A stretch of DNA of 64,000 nt, from positions 2,914,001-2,978,000 of the forward strand of contig NZ_CP034753.1 of assembly GCF_004006235.1 (NCBI RefSeq), read 5' to 3'. The DNA comes from Agromyces sp. LHK192. Lineage in GTDB: Bacteria > Actinomycetota > Actinomycetes > Actinomycetales > Microbacteriaceae. Below the pieces are notes generated by a model. The model worked only from the letters and a program-made list of their open reading frames with translations. It had not been told where the DNA came from and made no database searches. Position 1 is the first letter of the stretch. Each line of letters starts with the position of its first letter. Positions 44,741 through 53,310 of this stretch are shown piece by piece. The translations under genes and the position numbers were made by a program.

Positions 44741-45525
44741 ATCGTGCCGAACGCCTCAGCGCCGTGCTCGACCTGCTCGCCGAGGACGGCCAGGTCGAGG
44801 TCGAGCAGATCGTCGAGCGCCTCGGCGTGTCGCCCGCGACCGCCCGACGCGACCTCGACGCGCTCGCGCAGCAGCAGCTGCTGACCCGCACCCGCGGCGG
44901 CGCCGTGGCGCACTCGGTCGCCTACGACCTCCCGATCCGCTACAAGCACCAGCAGAACCCCGAGGCCAAGGCCGCCATCGCGCGTGCGGCGAGCGCCCTC
45001 GTGCCGCGCGGCGCGGTCATCGGGCTCTGCGGCGGCACGACGGCCACGGCGATCGCCGACGAACTGATGTCGCGCGCCGACATCATGGAGCCGGCATCCG
45101 ACCCGGGTCTCACCATCGTGACGAACGCGATCAACATCGCCATGCAGCTCGCGATGCGCCCGCAGATCAAGACCGTCGTCACGGGCGGCGTGGTGCACGC
45201 CCGCTCGTACGAACTGGTCGGCTCCTACGCCGAGGGCGTGCTCGGCAACATCAGCCTCGACCTCGCGTTCATCGGGGCCAACGGCATCGACACCGTCGTC
45301 GGCCCCACCTCGCACGACGAGCGCGAGGCGGCGGTCAACGCGCTCATGGCGCGGCGGGCGACCCGCGCGGTCCTCGTCGTCGACTCCACCAAGCTCGACC
45401 GACGCGCCTTCGCGGCGATCGGCGAACGACGACTGTTCCAGACGGTCATCACGGATGCCGCGAGCACGGCCGAGCAGCGTTCGAGGCTCGTCGACGCCGG
45501 CTTCGACGTTATCGTTGCGTCGTGA
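44737..45525 (+). CDS. DeoR/AgaR-family transcriptional regulator
   Basis: A 262-residue regulator: helix-turn-helix MNRAERLSAVLDLLAEDGQVEVEQIVERLGVSPATARRDLDALAQQQLLTRTRGGAV, then the sugar-phosphate sensor domain with IGLCGGTTATAIADEL, TIVTNAINIAMQL, VVTGGVVHARSYELVG and LAFIGANGID. Encoded within the catabolic operon, it is the expected local repressor acting on the divergent control region at 40.8-41.1 kb. Confidence 0.88.
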   Translation: MNRAERLSAVLDLLAEDGQVEVEQIVERLGVSPATARRDLDALAQQQLLTRTRGGAVAHSVAYDLPIRYKHQQNPEAKAAIARAASALVPRGAVIGLCGGTTATAIADELMSRADIMEPASDPGLTIVTNAINIAMQLAMRPQIKTVVTGGVVHARSYELVGSYAEGVLGNISLDLAFIGANGIDTVVGPTSHDEREAAVNALMARRATRAVLVVDSTKLDRRAFAAIGERRLFQTVITDAASTAEQRSRLVDAGFDVIVAS

Positions 45526-46673
45526 CCCGCAGCACCGTCATCCACTCCGCCCGTCTCGTCTCCGGCGGCGACGCCGTGCAGGATTCGTGGGTCCGCTTCG
45601 ACGGCGACGTCGTCACGGCACGCGGCACCGGCGACGGATGGCGTGAGACGGGCGACGCCGACGACGTGGTGGATGCCGCCGGTCGGTGGTTGACGCCCGG
45701 GTTCATCGACATCCACTGCCACGGCGCCGGCGGCGCGGCCGTCGAGGACGGCGAGGCCGGCATCGAGCGGCTGCTCGAGGTCCACACCGCGCACGGCACG
45801 ACCCGGCTGGTCTGCTCGATGGTCTCCGGGCCGATCGACCGGCTCGTCGGCACGCTCGCGGCCGTCGCGGCCGTCGCGGCCCGCGACCCCAGGGTGCTCG
45901 GCTCGCACCTCGAGGGCCCGTTCCTCGACGAGCGCTTCCGCGGCGCCCACGATCCCGCCGCACTTCGCACGGCGGACCCCGACGCCGTCGCCCGCCTCCT
46001 CGATGCGGCCGCCGGGTCGCTCCGGCAGGTCACGATCGCGCCCGAGCACGATGGCGCGATCGACGCGATCCGGCAGTTCTCCGACGCCGGGGTCGCGGTC
46101 GCCGTCGGGCACACGAGCGCCGACTACGAGACCGTGCTCGCAGCGTTCGGCGCCGGCGCGAGCATCCTGACCCACGCGTTCAACGCGATGCACGGCATCC
46201 ACCACCGCGCTCCCGGACCGGTGGTCGCGGCGATGCACGCCGACCACGTGACCCTCGAGATCGTGAACGACGGCGTGCACGTGCACCCCGACGTCGTGCG
46301 CCTCGCGTTCCGCGGCGCCCCGGGCCGCGTCGCGATGATCACCGACGCCATGGCGGCCGCGGGCCATGCCGACGGCGACTACGTGCTCGGTTCGCTCGAC
46401 GTCGTCGTGCTCGACGGCGTCGCCCGGCTCCGCGAGACGGGTTCGATCGCGGGTTCGACGCTCACGCTCGACGAAGCGCTCCGACGCGCGGTCGTCGACA
46501 GCGGCATCCCCCTGGCCGAGGCCGTCGACGCGCTCACCGTGACGCCCGCCGCGGCGATCGGGCGCGCCGGCGACCTCGGTCGACTCGACCGCGGCTACGC
46601 CGCCGACGCGGTGCTGCTCTCCGACGACCTCGCGGTCGAAGGGGTCTGGGCCGCGGGCGTGCGCCAGGGCTGA
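45522..46673 (+). CDS. N-acetylhexosamine-6-phosphate deacetylase (NagA/AgaA-like)
   Basis: Amidohydrolase of 383 residues. Metal ligands and substrate loops are visible: PGFIDIHCHGAGG (HxH), GSHLEGPFLDERFRGAHDPAAL (catalytic Glu), VGHTSADYE, ILTHAFNAMHGIHHRAPG and MITDAMAAAG (catalytic Asp). The family removes acetate from GlcNAc-6-P or GalNAc-6-P; sequence alone does not separate them, but the surrounding genes favour GalNAc-6-P. GTG start overlaps the regulator stop. Last gene of the operon; it may also serve the GlcNAc operon at 51-59 kb, which lacks its own deacetylase. Confidence 0.88.
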   Translation: MTRSTVIHSARLVSGGDAVQDSWVRFDGDVVTARGTGDGWRETGDADDVVDAAGRWLTPGFIDIHCHGAGGAAVEDGEAGIERLLEVHTAHGTTRLVCSMVSGPIDRLVGTLAAVAAVAARDPRVLGSHLEGPFLDERFRGAHDPAALRTADPDAVARLLDAAAGSLRQVTIAPEHDGAIDAIRQFSDAGVAVAVGHTSADYETVLAAFGAGASILTHAFNAMHGIHHRAPGPVVAAMHADHVTLEIVNDGVHVHPDVVRLAFRGAPGRVAMITDAMAAAGHADGDYVLGSLDVVVLDGVARLRETGSIAGSTLTLDEALRRAVVDSGIPLAEAVDALTVTPAAAIGRAGDLGRLDRGYAADAVLLSDDLAVEGVWAAGVRQG

Positions 46674-47015
46674 CCGCCGCCGGCTGACCGCTGCCGGCTG
46701 ATCCCCCGCGCCGAGTTCGGACGCGAGCCGTCAGCCGGGTCCCGAGCCGTGTGTTCCCCGACATCGCTCGGAACCCGGCCGGCTCCCGACCTGCGCCTCG
46801 CCCCCACGCTGCGCCGATCGGACCGGGTTTCTCCGGGTGACGCCCCACACGCGGTTCGGGTGCCCGCGTGTGGAGCGTCGTACACCTGAGAGAGCGCCGC
46901 CCGCCCGGATCATGACGCGGGTTCCGGAACTTTTCTTCGCGCATCCGGTCCGCGGCGCCTCAGCGCACCGGTCGGCGCGGCCCGTCCGCGAGCCGGGCGC
47001 CCTCCTCCGGGACGG
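46674..47015. other. Convergent spacer, no gene seen
   Basis: About 340 bp between convergent nagA-like and MFS genes. It contains a short direct repeat of GCCGGCTGA near 46682 and 46695, and the terminator hairpin listed separately. Nothing else is supported. Confidence 0.6.
46839..46879. terminator. Hairpin terminator between amino-sugar operon and MFS gene
   Basis: CCACACGCGG (46845-46854) pairs with CCGCGTGTGG (46864-46873) over a 9-nt loop. After one mismatch GACGC/GCGTC extends the stem by 5 bp. Confidence 0.75.
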
Positions 47016-48236
47016 TCAGGCCCGGCGGATGCCCCGACCGGCGCGCCGGCGGACGGCCATGCCGATGACGACCGCGGCGACGAGCAGCACGGCCGCGTAG
47101 CCCCACGGCAGCGCGGCGGCGCCCCAGGTCCCGAACACGATCGAGCCTGCGAGCGCTCCCCCGCCGATGCCGAGGTTGAACGCCGTCGTGTAGAGGGCGC
47201 TCGCAGCGTCGCGCGCGGCCGGTGCGGCCGTGCGGAGGAGCGTCGTCTGCAGGATCGGCGGGATCGCGCCGAACGCGAGTCCCCACACCGCGAACGCGAC
47301 GACCGAGACCACGGGGTCGAGCCCCAGGCCGATCACGGCGAGCGCCGCCGCGGCCGTCAGCACGGCGACGAGCAGTGCGCCACCGCCGTTCCGGGCGAGG
47401 GGCGTCCCTGCGGCGATCAGCCCGATCGCGCCCGCGGCGCCCGACACGAACAGCAGCGGGCCGACGGCGGTCGCAGGCAGCCCGATGACGTCGGTCACGA
47501 GCGGCGCGACGTATGTCGTGACGGCGTACTGGCCGAGCATGATGACCGCGGTGATGACGCACAGCAGCATGACCGAGCCGAACCCGGGGTCGCCGCGCCG
47601 GTAGCGCGCGACGGTGCGCTCCGCGCCCGCCTCGGCGCTGGGCAGCAGCATCCGGACCGCCACGGCACCGACCAGCGTCAGCGCGGCGACCGCGAGGAAG
47701 GCGAGCCGCCAACCGATCGCCTGGCCGAGCATCGTGGTCGCCGGGACCCCGAGCACCATCGCGAGCGTTCCGCCGCCGAGCACCACGGCGACGGCTCGGC
47801 CGATCCGCCGTTCGGGCACGAGACGCGACGCCGTGGCGGCGACCACGGCCCAGAACACGCCGTGGGCCAGCCCGCCGACGACGCGCGCGGCGATCAGCAT
47901 CCAGTACTCGGTCGCGAGCGCCGAGAGGCCGGTGGACACGGCGAGGACGACGAGGACGCCGACGATGAGCCCGCGCCGGGGCATCCGGCTCGTGAGGGCG
48001 ACGAGCGGCGCCGACGACAGCACCACCGTGAACGCGAAGACGGACACGGTCAGGCCGATGAGCGCCTCGGGCACCGCGAGGCCGGCACCCATCTCGGGCA
48101 GCAGCCCGGTGGGCGCGAGCTCGGTCGTGATCGACAGGAACACGGCGGCGGCCAGCGCGACGAGCGCGGGCCAGGGCATCGGGCGGTCGTCGACGACGGC
48201 AACGTCGCGCGCGCGGCGGTGATCGGTGATCGACAT
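47016..48236 (-). CDS. MFS transporter, DHA1-type exporter
   Basis: A 406-residue major-facilitator protein with about 12 membrane segments. The loop 2-3 motif is LTSRMPRRGLIVG, and VVGGLAHGVFWAVVAATASRLVPERRIGRAVAVVLGGGTLAMVLGVPATTMLGQAIGWRLAF is typical of the sugar-efflux/drug:H+ antiporter-1 (AraJ/SotB-like) group. Substrate unknown. ATG at 48236 has GGAGA 8 nt upstream. It is divergent from purU. Confidence 0.86.
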   Translation of the reverse strand: MSITDHRRARDVAVVDDRPMPWPALVALAAAVFLSITTELAPTGLLPEMGAGLAVPEALIGLTVSVFAFTVVLSSAPLVALTSRMPRRGLIVGVLVVLAVSTGLSALATEYWMLIAARVVGGLAHGVFWAVVAATASRLVPERRIGRAVAVVLGGGTLAMVLGVPATTMLGQAIGWRLAFLAVAALTLVGAVAVRMLLPSAEAGAERTVARYRRGDPGFGSVMLLCVITAVIMLGQYAVTTYVAPLVTDVIGLPATAVGPLLFVSGAAGAIGLIAAGTPLARNGGGALLVAVLTAAAALAVIGLGLDPVVSVVAFAVWGLAFGAIPPILQTTLLRTAAPAARDAASALYTTAFNLGIGGGALAGSIVFGTWGAAALPWGYAAVLLVAAVVIGMAVRRRAGRGIRRA

Positions 48237-48376
48237 GCGGATGTCTCCCCGACGGCGTACCCGCCCGGCGGTGCGTGCACGCCGCGGGTCGTCTACGCGC
48301 TCGTGTGCGCGCCCAGGGCCGCGCGGGAACCGGCGACCGTACGTCAGCCTACGCGTTCCACTTGTACGCTGGCTGG

Positions 48377-49249
48377 ATGACCGAAGCCACGCCCGACGGA
48401 CGCACGCACCACTGGGTCTTCACCCTCAGCTGCGTCGACTCGCCGGGCATCGTGCACGCCGTCAGCGGCGCGATCGTGGCCGCCCGCGGCAACATCACCG
48501 AGAGCCAGCAGTTCCAGAGCACGGAGTCGGGGCGCTTCTTCATGCGCGTGCAGGTCGAGTCGCCCGCCGACCGTGCCGAGTTCGAGTCGGCACTCGCGCC
48601 GGTGGTCGCCCGCTGGGACATGACCTGGCATCTCGACGAGGTCGGGCGCCCGTTGCGCACCCTGGTGCTCGCGTCGACCGCGGGGCACTGCGTGAACGAC
48701 CTGCTGTTCCGCCGGCACGCCGGCCAACTCCCGGTCGAGATCCCGCTGGTGCTGTCGAACCACGGCGCGCTGCGCGACCTCGTGGACTTCTACGGCGTGC
48801 CGTTCGAGTCGGCCGCGGTCACCGATGCCGACGGCAAGGCGGCCTTCGAGCGTCGCGTGCTCGCCGCGGTCGAGGAGCACGACATCGAGCTCGTGGTGCT
48901 GGCACGGTACATGCAGATCCTCTCCCCGGCGCTCTGCGAGGCGCTGGCCGGCCGCTGCATCAACATCCACCACTCGTTCCTGCCCGGCTTCAAGGGCGCC
49001 AACCCGTACCGCCAGGCCCACGCGCGAGGGGTGAAGCTGATCGGCGCGACGGCCCACTTCGTGACGAGCGACCTCGACGAGGGGCCGATCATCGAGCAGA
49101 ACGTGGTCCGCGTCGACCACTCGCGCTCGGTGTCGGAGCTCGTCGCGATCGGCCAGGACGAAGAGAGCCGGACGCTCAGCCAGGCGGTGAAGTGGTTCGC
49201 CGAGCGGCGCGTGCTGCTCGACGGAGCGCGGACGATCATCTTCCGCTGA
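48377..49249 (+). CDS. purU: Formyltetrahydrofolate deformylase
   Basis: Hydrolyses 10-formyl-THF to THF and formate, balancing one-carbon pools. The 290-residue protein has an N-terminal ACT domain (FTLSCVDSPGIVHAVSGAIVAARGNITESQQF) and a formyl-transferase-like C-terminal domain with LVLSNHGALRDLVDFYGVPF, VLARYMQILSP, INIHHSFLPGFKGANPYRQA and TAHFVTSDLDEGPIIEQ. ATG at 48377 follows a -10-like TACGCT by 6 nt, suggesting a leaderless message. Confidence 0.95.
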   Translation: MTEATPDGRTHHWVFTLSCVDSPGIVHAVSGAIVAARGNITESQQFQSTESGRFFMRVQVESPADRAEFESALAPVVARWDMTWHLDEVGRPLRTLVLASTAGHCVNDLLFRRHAGQLPVEIPLVLSNHGALRDLVDFYGVPFESAAVTDADGKAAFERRVLAAVEEHDIELVVLARYMQILSPALCEALAGRCINIHHSFLPGFKGANPYRQAHARGVKLIGATAHFVTSDLDEGPIIEQNVVRVDHSRSVSELVAIGQDEESRTLSQAVKWFAERRVLLDGARTIIFR

Positions 49250-49274
49250 GCCGCGCAGGTTAGGCTTGTCGGTC

Positions 49275-49640
49275 GTGAACGACCGCACCCCCGAACCGCT
49301 GCCGAAGATCGGCCCGAACGACGTCCTGCGCTTCCTCCTCGAGATCTTCGCGATCGTGTCGCTCGGCATCTTCGGCTTCGCCGCGTTCCCCCTGCCGTGG
49401 CCGGGCGTGCTCATCGGCATCGGAGCTCCGGTGCTCGCCATCCTGCTGTGGGCGCTGTTCCGCTCGCCGAAGGCGGTGTTCGCGGTCGACCCGTTCGTGA
49501 AGGCACTGGTCGAGATCGCGGTGTTCTCGTCCGCGGCGATCGCCTGGTGGATCATGGGGCAGCCCATCGTGGCCGTGGTGTTCGCGGTCGTCGCGGCCGT
49601 CAGCGGAGTGATCCACGGGCGCAGGGAGTTCGCGGGCTGA
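49275..49640 (+). CDS. YrdB-like small membrane protein (DUF2568)
   Basis: A 121-residue protein with about four membrane helices: LRFLLEIFAIVSLGIFGFAAF, GVLIGIGAPVLAILLWALF, ALVEIAVFSSAAIAWWIMG and IVAVVFAVVAAVSGVIHG. The N-terminal NDVLRFLLE is typical of DUF2568. Function unknown. GTG at 49275 is favoured over upstream in-frame codons because a -10-like TAGGCT (49261-49266) ends 8 nt ahead and no ribosome-binding site is present. Confidence 0.8.
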   Translation: MNDRTPEPLPKIGPNDVLRFLLEIFAIVSLGIFGFAAFPLPWPGVLIGIGAPVLAILLWALFRSPKAVFAVDPFVKALVEIAVFSSAAIAWWIMGQPIVAVVFAVVAAVSGVIHGRREFAG

Positions 49641-49644
49641 CCTT

Positions 49645-49660
49645 TCCCGCGAGAGCGGGA
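49645..49660. terminator. Short hairpin between convergent yrdB-like and tetR genes
   Basis: TCCCGC and GCGGGA form a 6-bp stem with a GAGA tetraloop immediately after the yrdB-like stop. CTTT precedes it, so on the minus strand the stem is followed by AAAG and not a T-run. Confidence 0.5.
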
Positions 49661-49679
49661 TGCGTCGCACGGGCGCGCG

Positions 49680-50276
49680 TCAGCGCACGTACGCGGTCGG
49701 CAGCGCGGCGAGGAAGGCCTCCTCGTCGAAGTCGTCGAGCAGCGCCCGCTGGAGGATGAACCCGGGCCCGGCCGAGAGGACGACCGGCGCGACCCTTCGC
49801 GCCCATTCGCCCGGATCGCCGTCGATGCGCTCGGGGTTCGCGGCGGCCCACTCGGCGAGCTGCGCGCGGATCGTCTCCTTCAGGCGCTCGAACACCCCCC
49901 GGACCAGCCCGTGGATCTCGGGGTCGATGAGCGCCTCGGCCCAGAGCTGGGGCAGGATGCCGCTGAACGGCTCGCCGCGGATCCCGCCCACGATCGTCGC
50001 CATGAGCTCGCCGGGCGCCAGCGGCACGTCGGATCCGCTTCGGCGGTCCACGAGCTCGGCGCGCCGGGCCTCGAGCACGCGCGCGGCGACCGAGGCGAAG
50101 AGCTCGCCCTTGCCGCCGGGGAAGTTGCCGTAGATCGCCCCCGCGGACAGCCCGGAGGCCTCGACGATGTCGGCGATCGACGTGCGGGTATAGCCGCGGA
50201 GCATGAAGCACCCGACCGCGGCATCGAGGATCTCCTCGCGACGCGCGGTCCGGTGCTCGTCGGTGACCTTGGGCAT
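49680..50276 (-). CDS. TetR-family transcriptional regulator
   Basis: A 198-residue regulator with the N-terminal TetR helix-turn-helix RREEILDAAVGCFMLRGYTRTSIADIVEASGLSAGAIYGNFPGGKGELFASV. The C-terminal ligand domain is variable. It is divergent from a membrane protein over 62 bp containing a short palindrome and very probably represses that gene. Confidence 0.92.
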   Translation of the reverse strand: MPKVTDEHRTARREEILDAAVGCFMLRGYTRTSIADIVEASGLSAGAIYGNFPGGKGELFASVAARVLEARRAELVDRRSGSDVPLAPGELMATIVGGIRGEPFSGILPQLWAEALIDPEIHGLVRGVFERLKETIRAQLAEWAAANPERIDGDPGEWARRVAPVVLSAGPGFILQRALLDDFDEEAFLAALPTAYVR

Positions 50277-50307
50277 GTTGACGATGCTACGGGATGGGCG
50301 TATAAAG

Positions 50308-50321
50308 AACGAGCATTCGTT
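50308..50321. promoter_or_regulatory. Candidate TetR operator
   Basis: AACGAGCATTCGTT is a 5-bp inverted repeat around GCAT, embedded in an A/T-rich stretch (TATAAAG before, TTTTTTATT after), between the divergent tetR and membrane-protein genes. Confidence 0.65.
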
Positions 50322-50338
50322 TTTTATTGGAGGAAGCC

Positions 50339-51538
50339 ATGACCGCCGCAACCAGGACCCCGGTCCCCCGCGCGATCGCCATCGGCGCCGCGCTCTCACT
50401 CGTCGTCGGCATCGTCCTGCTCGCCTTCGCGTGGCCGGGCGTCACGGCCGACCCCAAGGACCTGCCGATCGCCGTCGCCGGACCGGACGAGGCCGTCGCG
50501 CAGGCCGAGGAGCGCGTCGACACCGCCGCCGACGGTGCCGTGGCACTCACCCGCGTCGACGACCGCGCCGCCGCCGTCGCCGCGATCGAGCAGCGCGAGG
50601 CGTACGGCGCCGTCGTGCTCGGCGACGGACCGACCGACGCGCCCGAGGTCCTGATCGCGACGGCGGCGAGCCCGGCGGTCGCCCAGATGCTGACCGGCCT
50701 CGCGGCCGAACTCCAGGCGGGCATCGACGAGCAGATCCGCGCGGCCCTGCCCGAGCAGATCCAGGCCGCCGTCGGACAGGCCGTGCAGCAGGCCGTCCAG
50801 GCCGCGCAGGCGCAGGCCGCTGGGCAGGCGCCGCCGGCCGGTGCCGCGCCCGCGGCGCCGTCGGCGCCCGAGATCCCCGAGGTCACCGTCGAGGTGACCG
50901 ACATCGTTCCCCTCGCCGAGTCCGACCCGCGCGGCACCGGGCTCGCGGCGGCGATGTTCCCGCTCGTGCTCGGCGGCATGCTCGGCGGCATCGCGATCTC
51001 GCTCGTCGTCATCGGCGCGATGCGGCGCGTGGTCGCCGTCGTGGCCTACTCGGCCGCCGCCGGCCTCGTGCTCGCGGGCATCCTGCAGGGCTGGTTCGGC
51101 GCGCTCCAGGGCGACTTCTGGCTGAACGCCGGCGCCATCGCCCTGGCCCTCGGGGCCATGGCCGCGACCATCACGGGCCTGGTCGCGATCATGGGCCGCG
51201 CCGGCATCGCGGTCGGCGCCGTGCTGTTCATGCTCGTCGGCAACCCGCTCTCCGCGGCGACCATGCCGGTCGAGTTCCTCGTCGCGCCCTGGGGCGCGAT
51301 CGGACAGTGGATGCCGCCGGGCGCCGCGGGCACGCTGCTGCGCAACCTGTCGTACTTCCCCGAGGCGCCGACCGCGTTCCCGTGGCTCGTGCTCGCCGGC
51401 TGGGCGGCCGTCGGCATCGTGCTCTCGCTCGTCGGCCACTTCCGGACGGCCGGCGGCGCGGAATCCGACGCCGAGGCGGCGCACGCCGACGACCCCGTTC
51501 CCGCGGACGACGAGACGCGGGTCCCCGTCGCCGTCTGA
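50339..51538 (+). CDS. Multi-pass membrane protein, ABC-2/YhgE-DUF3533-like topology
   Basis: A 399-residue protein. One membrane helix at residues 12-34 is followed by a ~165-residue external domain containing a long Gln/Ala-rich amphipathic helix (IDEQIRAALPEQIQAAVGQAVQQAVQAAQAQ) and an Ala/Pro spacer. Five to six further membrane helices follow, then an acidic C-tail. This is the outline of ABC-2 type exporter permeases and the YhgE/DUF3533 group, but no ATPase partner is nearby. GGAGGAAG precedes the ATG. Divergent from tetR, so likely an inducible efflux or envelope protein. Not recognised further. Confidence 0.7.
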   Translation: MTAATRTPVPRAIAIGAALSLVVGIVLLAFAWPGVTADPKDLPIAVAGPDEAVAQAEERVDTAADGAVALTRVDDRAAAVAAIEQREAYGAVVLGDGPTDAPEVLIATAASPAVAQMLTGLAAELQAGIDEQIRAALPEQIQAAVGQAVQQAVQAAQAQAAGQAPPAGAAPAAPSAPEIPEVTVEVTDIVPLAESDPRGTGLAAAMFPLVLGGMLGGIAISLVVIGAMRRVVAVVAYSAAAGLVLAGILQGWFGALQGDFWLNAGAIALALGAMAATITGLVAIMGRAGIAVGAVLFMLVGNPLSAATMPVEFLVAPWGAIGQWMPPGAAGTLLRNLSYFPEAPTAFPWLVLAGWAAVGIVLSLVGHFRTAGGAESDAEAAHADDPVPADDETRVPVAV

Positions 51539-51555
51539 GCGGCCGCACGAACCGC

Positions 51556-51593
51556 AGGCGGATGCCCCGGGGCGCGGCCCGGGGCATCCGCCT
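51556..51593. terminator. Bidirectional terminator between membrane protein gene and nagB
   Basis: AGGCGGATGCCCCGGG (51556-51571) pairs with CCCGGGGCATCCGCCT (51578-51593), a 16-bp perfect stem with a 6-nt loop between convergent genes. Same stem family as at 7.85 and 32.1 kb. Confidence 0.88.
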
Positions 51594-51613
51594 GTCACGT
51601 CAGGACGCCGACG

Positions 51614-52399
51614 TCAGATGCCCTGCCAGTCGGGCTTGTTCGCCCACGCGTGCCGGTAGTAGCCCAGGTTCGCGAGCTGCGACGCCGCGGCCTCGTCGAC
51701 GATCACCGTGGCATGCGGGTGCAGTTGGACGGCCGAACCCGGTTGGCTGGCCGACACCGCACCCTCGACGGCTGCGGCGATCGCGGGAGCCTTCGACTCG
51801 CCGAAGGCGAGGAGCACGAGGTGCCGCGCGCGCAGGATGGTGCCGATCCCCTGCGTGATGCAGTGCATCGGCACGTCGTCGGGCGAGTCGAAGAAGCGGG
51901 CGTTGTCCGCCCGGGTCTGCGCCGTCAGGGTCTTCACCCGCGTGAGCGAGGCGAGCGACGAGCCCGGCTCGTTGAACCCGATGTGGCCCGTGCGTCCGAT
52001 GCCGAGGATCTGCACGTCGACGCCGCCGGCCGCCGTGATCGCCCTCTCGTAGTCGGCGCCCGCGTGCTGGATGCCGGCGGGGTCGCCGTTCGGCACGCGG
52101 ATCAGCTCGGGTGTGAGCCCCAGCGGCTCCACGACCTCTCGCGTGATCACGGAGCGGTAGCTCTCGGGATGCCCGGCCGGAAGGCCGACGTACTCGTCGA
52201 GCGCGAAGCCGCGGACCCCGCGCACGTCGATCGACCGCTCGCGGATGCGATCGGCGAGCGCCGCGTACGTGGCGAGCGGGGTCGATCCGGTCGCGAGGCC
52301 GAGCACGGCGTCGGGCTTGGACGTGATGAGGGCGACGATGGCGTCGGCGACGAGTGCCCCCGCCTCCTGCTCGTCGCGGACGATCACGATCTCTGCCAT
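51614..52399 (-). CDS. nagB: Glucosamine-6-phosphate deaminase
   Basis: Converts GlcN-6-P to fructose-6-phosphate and ammonia, the last step of GlcNAc catabolism. The 261-residue protein has VLGLATGSTPLATYAAL, FALDEYVGLPAGHPESYRSVI (catalytic Asp), ILGIGRTGHIGFNEPGSSLASLTRVKTL (catalytic His), CITQGIGTILRARHLVLLAFGESKAPAIAAAVEGAVSASQPGSAVQLHPH. Its start overlaps the end of the ROK kinase gene by 16 bp. Last gene of the chito-oligosaccharide operon. Confidence 0.95.
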   Translation of the reverse strand: MAEIVIVRDEQEAGALVADAIVALITSKPDAVLGLATGSTPLATYAALADRIRERSIDVRGVRGFALDEYVGLPAGHPESYRSVITREVVEPLGLTPELIRVPNGDPAGIQHAGADYERAITAAGGVDVQILGIGRTGHIGFNEPGSSLASLTRVKTLTAQTRADNARFFDSPDDVPMHCITQGIGTILRARHLVLLAFGESKAPAIAAAVEGAVSASQPGSAVQLHPHATVIVDEAAASQLANLGYYRHAWANKPDWQGI

Positions 52400-53310
52400 A
52401 GGTCCTCTCCTACGAGCGCAGCACCCACGGCGGCAGCCGGGAACCCTGCGGGAATGACCTGGACGCGATGCGGCAGGTCGAGCGATGCGAGGAACGCCGA
52501 GTCGGCGGCCCACCCATCGAGGATATGCCGCACGCCCACCAGCAGCTCGTCGCCGAGCGCGGCGAGGCCGCCGCCGATCACCACGGTGTCGACGTCGGTC
52601 GTGAGGACGAGCAGCCGCACGGCGGCCGCGACGCCCGTGAAGAAGCGCTCGCGCACCTCGAACGCGGCCTGCTCACCGGAATCGGCCCGGTCGAACAGGT
52701 CGCGCGCGGGGATCGGATGCTCGGTGGGCCACATCCGGCTCAGCGCAGAGCCCGAGGCGAGCGTCTCGAGGCAGCCGCGCTGCCCGCAGCCGCAGCGATC
52801 GCCCGCTGGATCGACCGGGATGTGGCCGATCTCGCCGGCGACGCCGTGGCCGCCGCGCAGCAGCTGGCCGCCGAGCACGATGCCCGCGGCGAGTCCGGTG
52901 CCGAGGTTCAGGTACGCCATCGAGTCGGCGCGCAGGCCGTCGGCGACGCCGAGGAGGTGGTGCGCGCCGAGCGCGGCCGCCTTCACGTCGTTCTCCACCC
53001 GCACCTCGACGCCGAGGCGGTCGGCCAGGCGCGGGCCGAGGTCGAGGCCCTCGAGCCCCAGGTTGACGGCGTGCGCGACCCGTCCGGTGCGGCCGTCGAC
53101 GGCGCCCGGAATCCCGATGCCGATCGAACTGAACGACGAGGCGTGCACGCCGGCGAGCTCGCTCATGCGCTCGACGGTGCGCAGCGCGGTGGCGACGACC
53201 TGCTCGGCGCCGAACCCGGTCGGCATGCGGACCTGGTCGCTGAGCTCCCCGTCGGCGCCGATCGCGACCGCGGCGGTCTTCGTCCCGCCGATGTCGATGC
53301 CGAGCCTCAC
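52384..53310 (-). CDS. ROK-family kinase, N-acetylglucosamine kinase candidate
   Basis: A 308-residue ROK kinase: ATP loop LGIDIGGTKTAAVAIG, PGAVDGRTGR, VENDVKAAALGAHHLLG, GLAAGIVLGGQLLRGGHGVAGEIGHI (sugar-binding Glu/His) and zinc motif CGCGQRGCLE. Between a GH3 hexosaminidase and nagB, its natural substrate is GlcNAc. GTG start overlaps the GH3 stop (GTGA). Confidence 0.88.
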   Translation of the reverse strand: MRLGIDIGGTKTAAVAIGADGELSDQVRMPTGFGAEQVVATALRTVERMSELAGVHASSFSSIGIGIPGAVDGRTGRVAHAVNLGLEGLDLGPRLADRLGVEVRVENDVKAAALGAHHLLGVADGLRADSMAYLNLGTGLAAGIVLGGQLLRGGHGVAGEIGHIPVDPAGDRCGCGQRGCLETLASGSALSRMWPTEHPIPARDLFDRADSGEQAAFEVRERFFTGVAAAVRLLVLTTDVDTVVIGGGLAALGDELLVGVRHILDGWAADSAFLASLDLPHRVQVIPAGFPAAAVGAALVGEDLWQRS

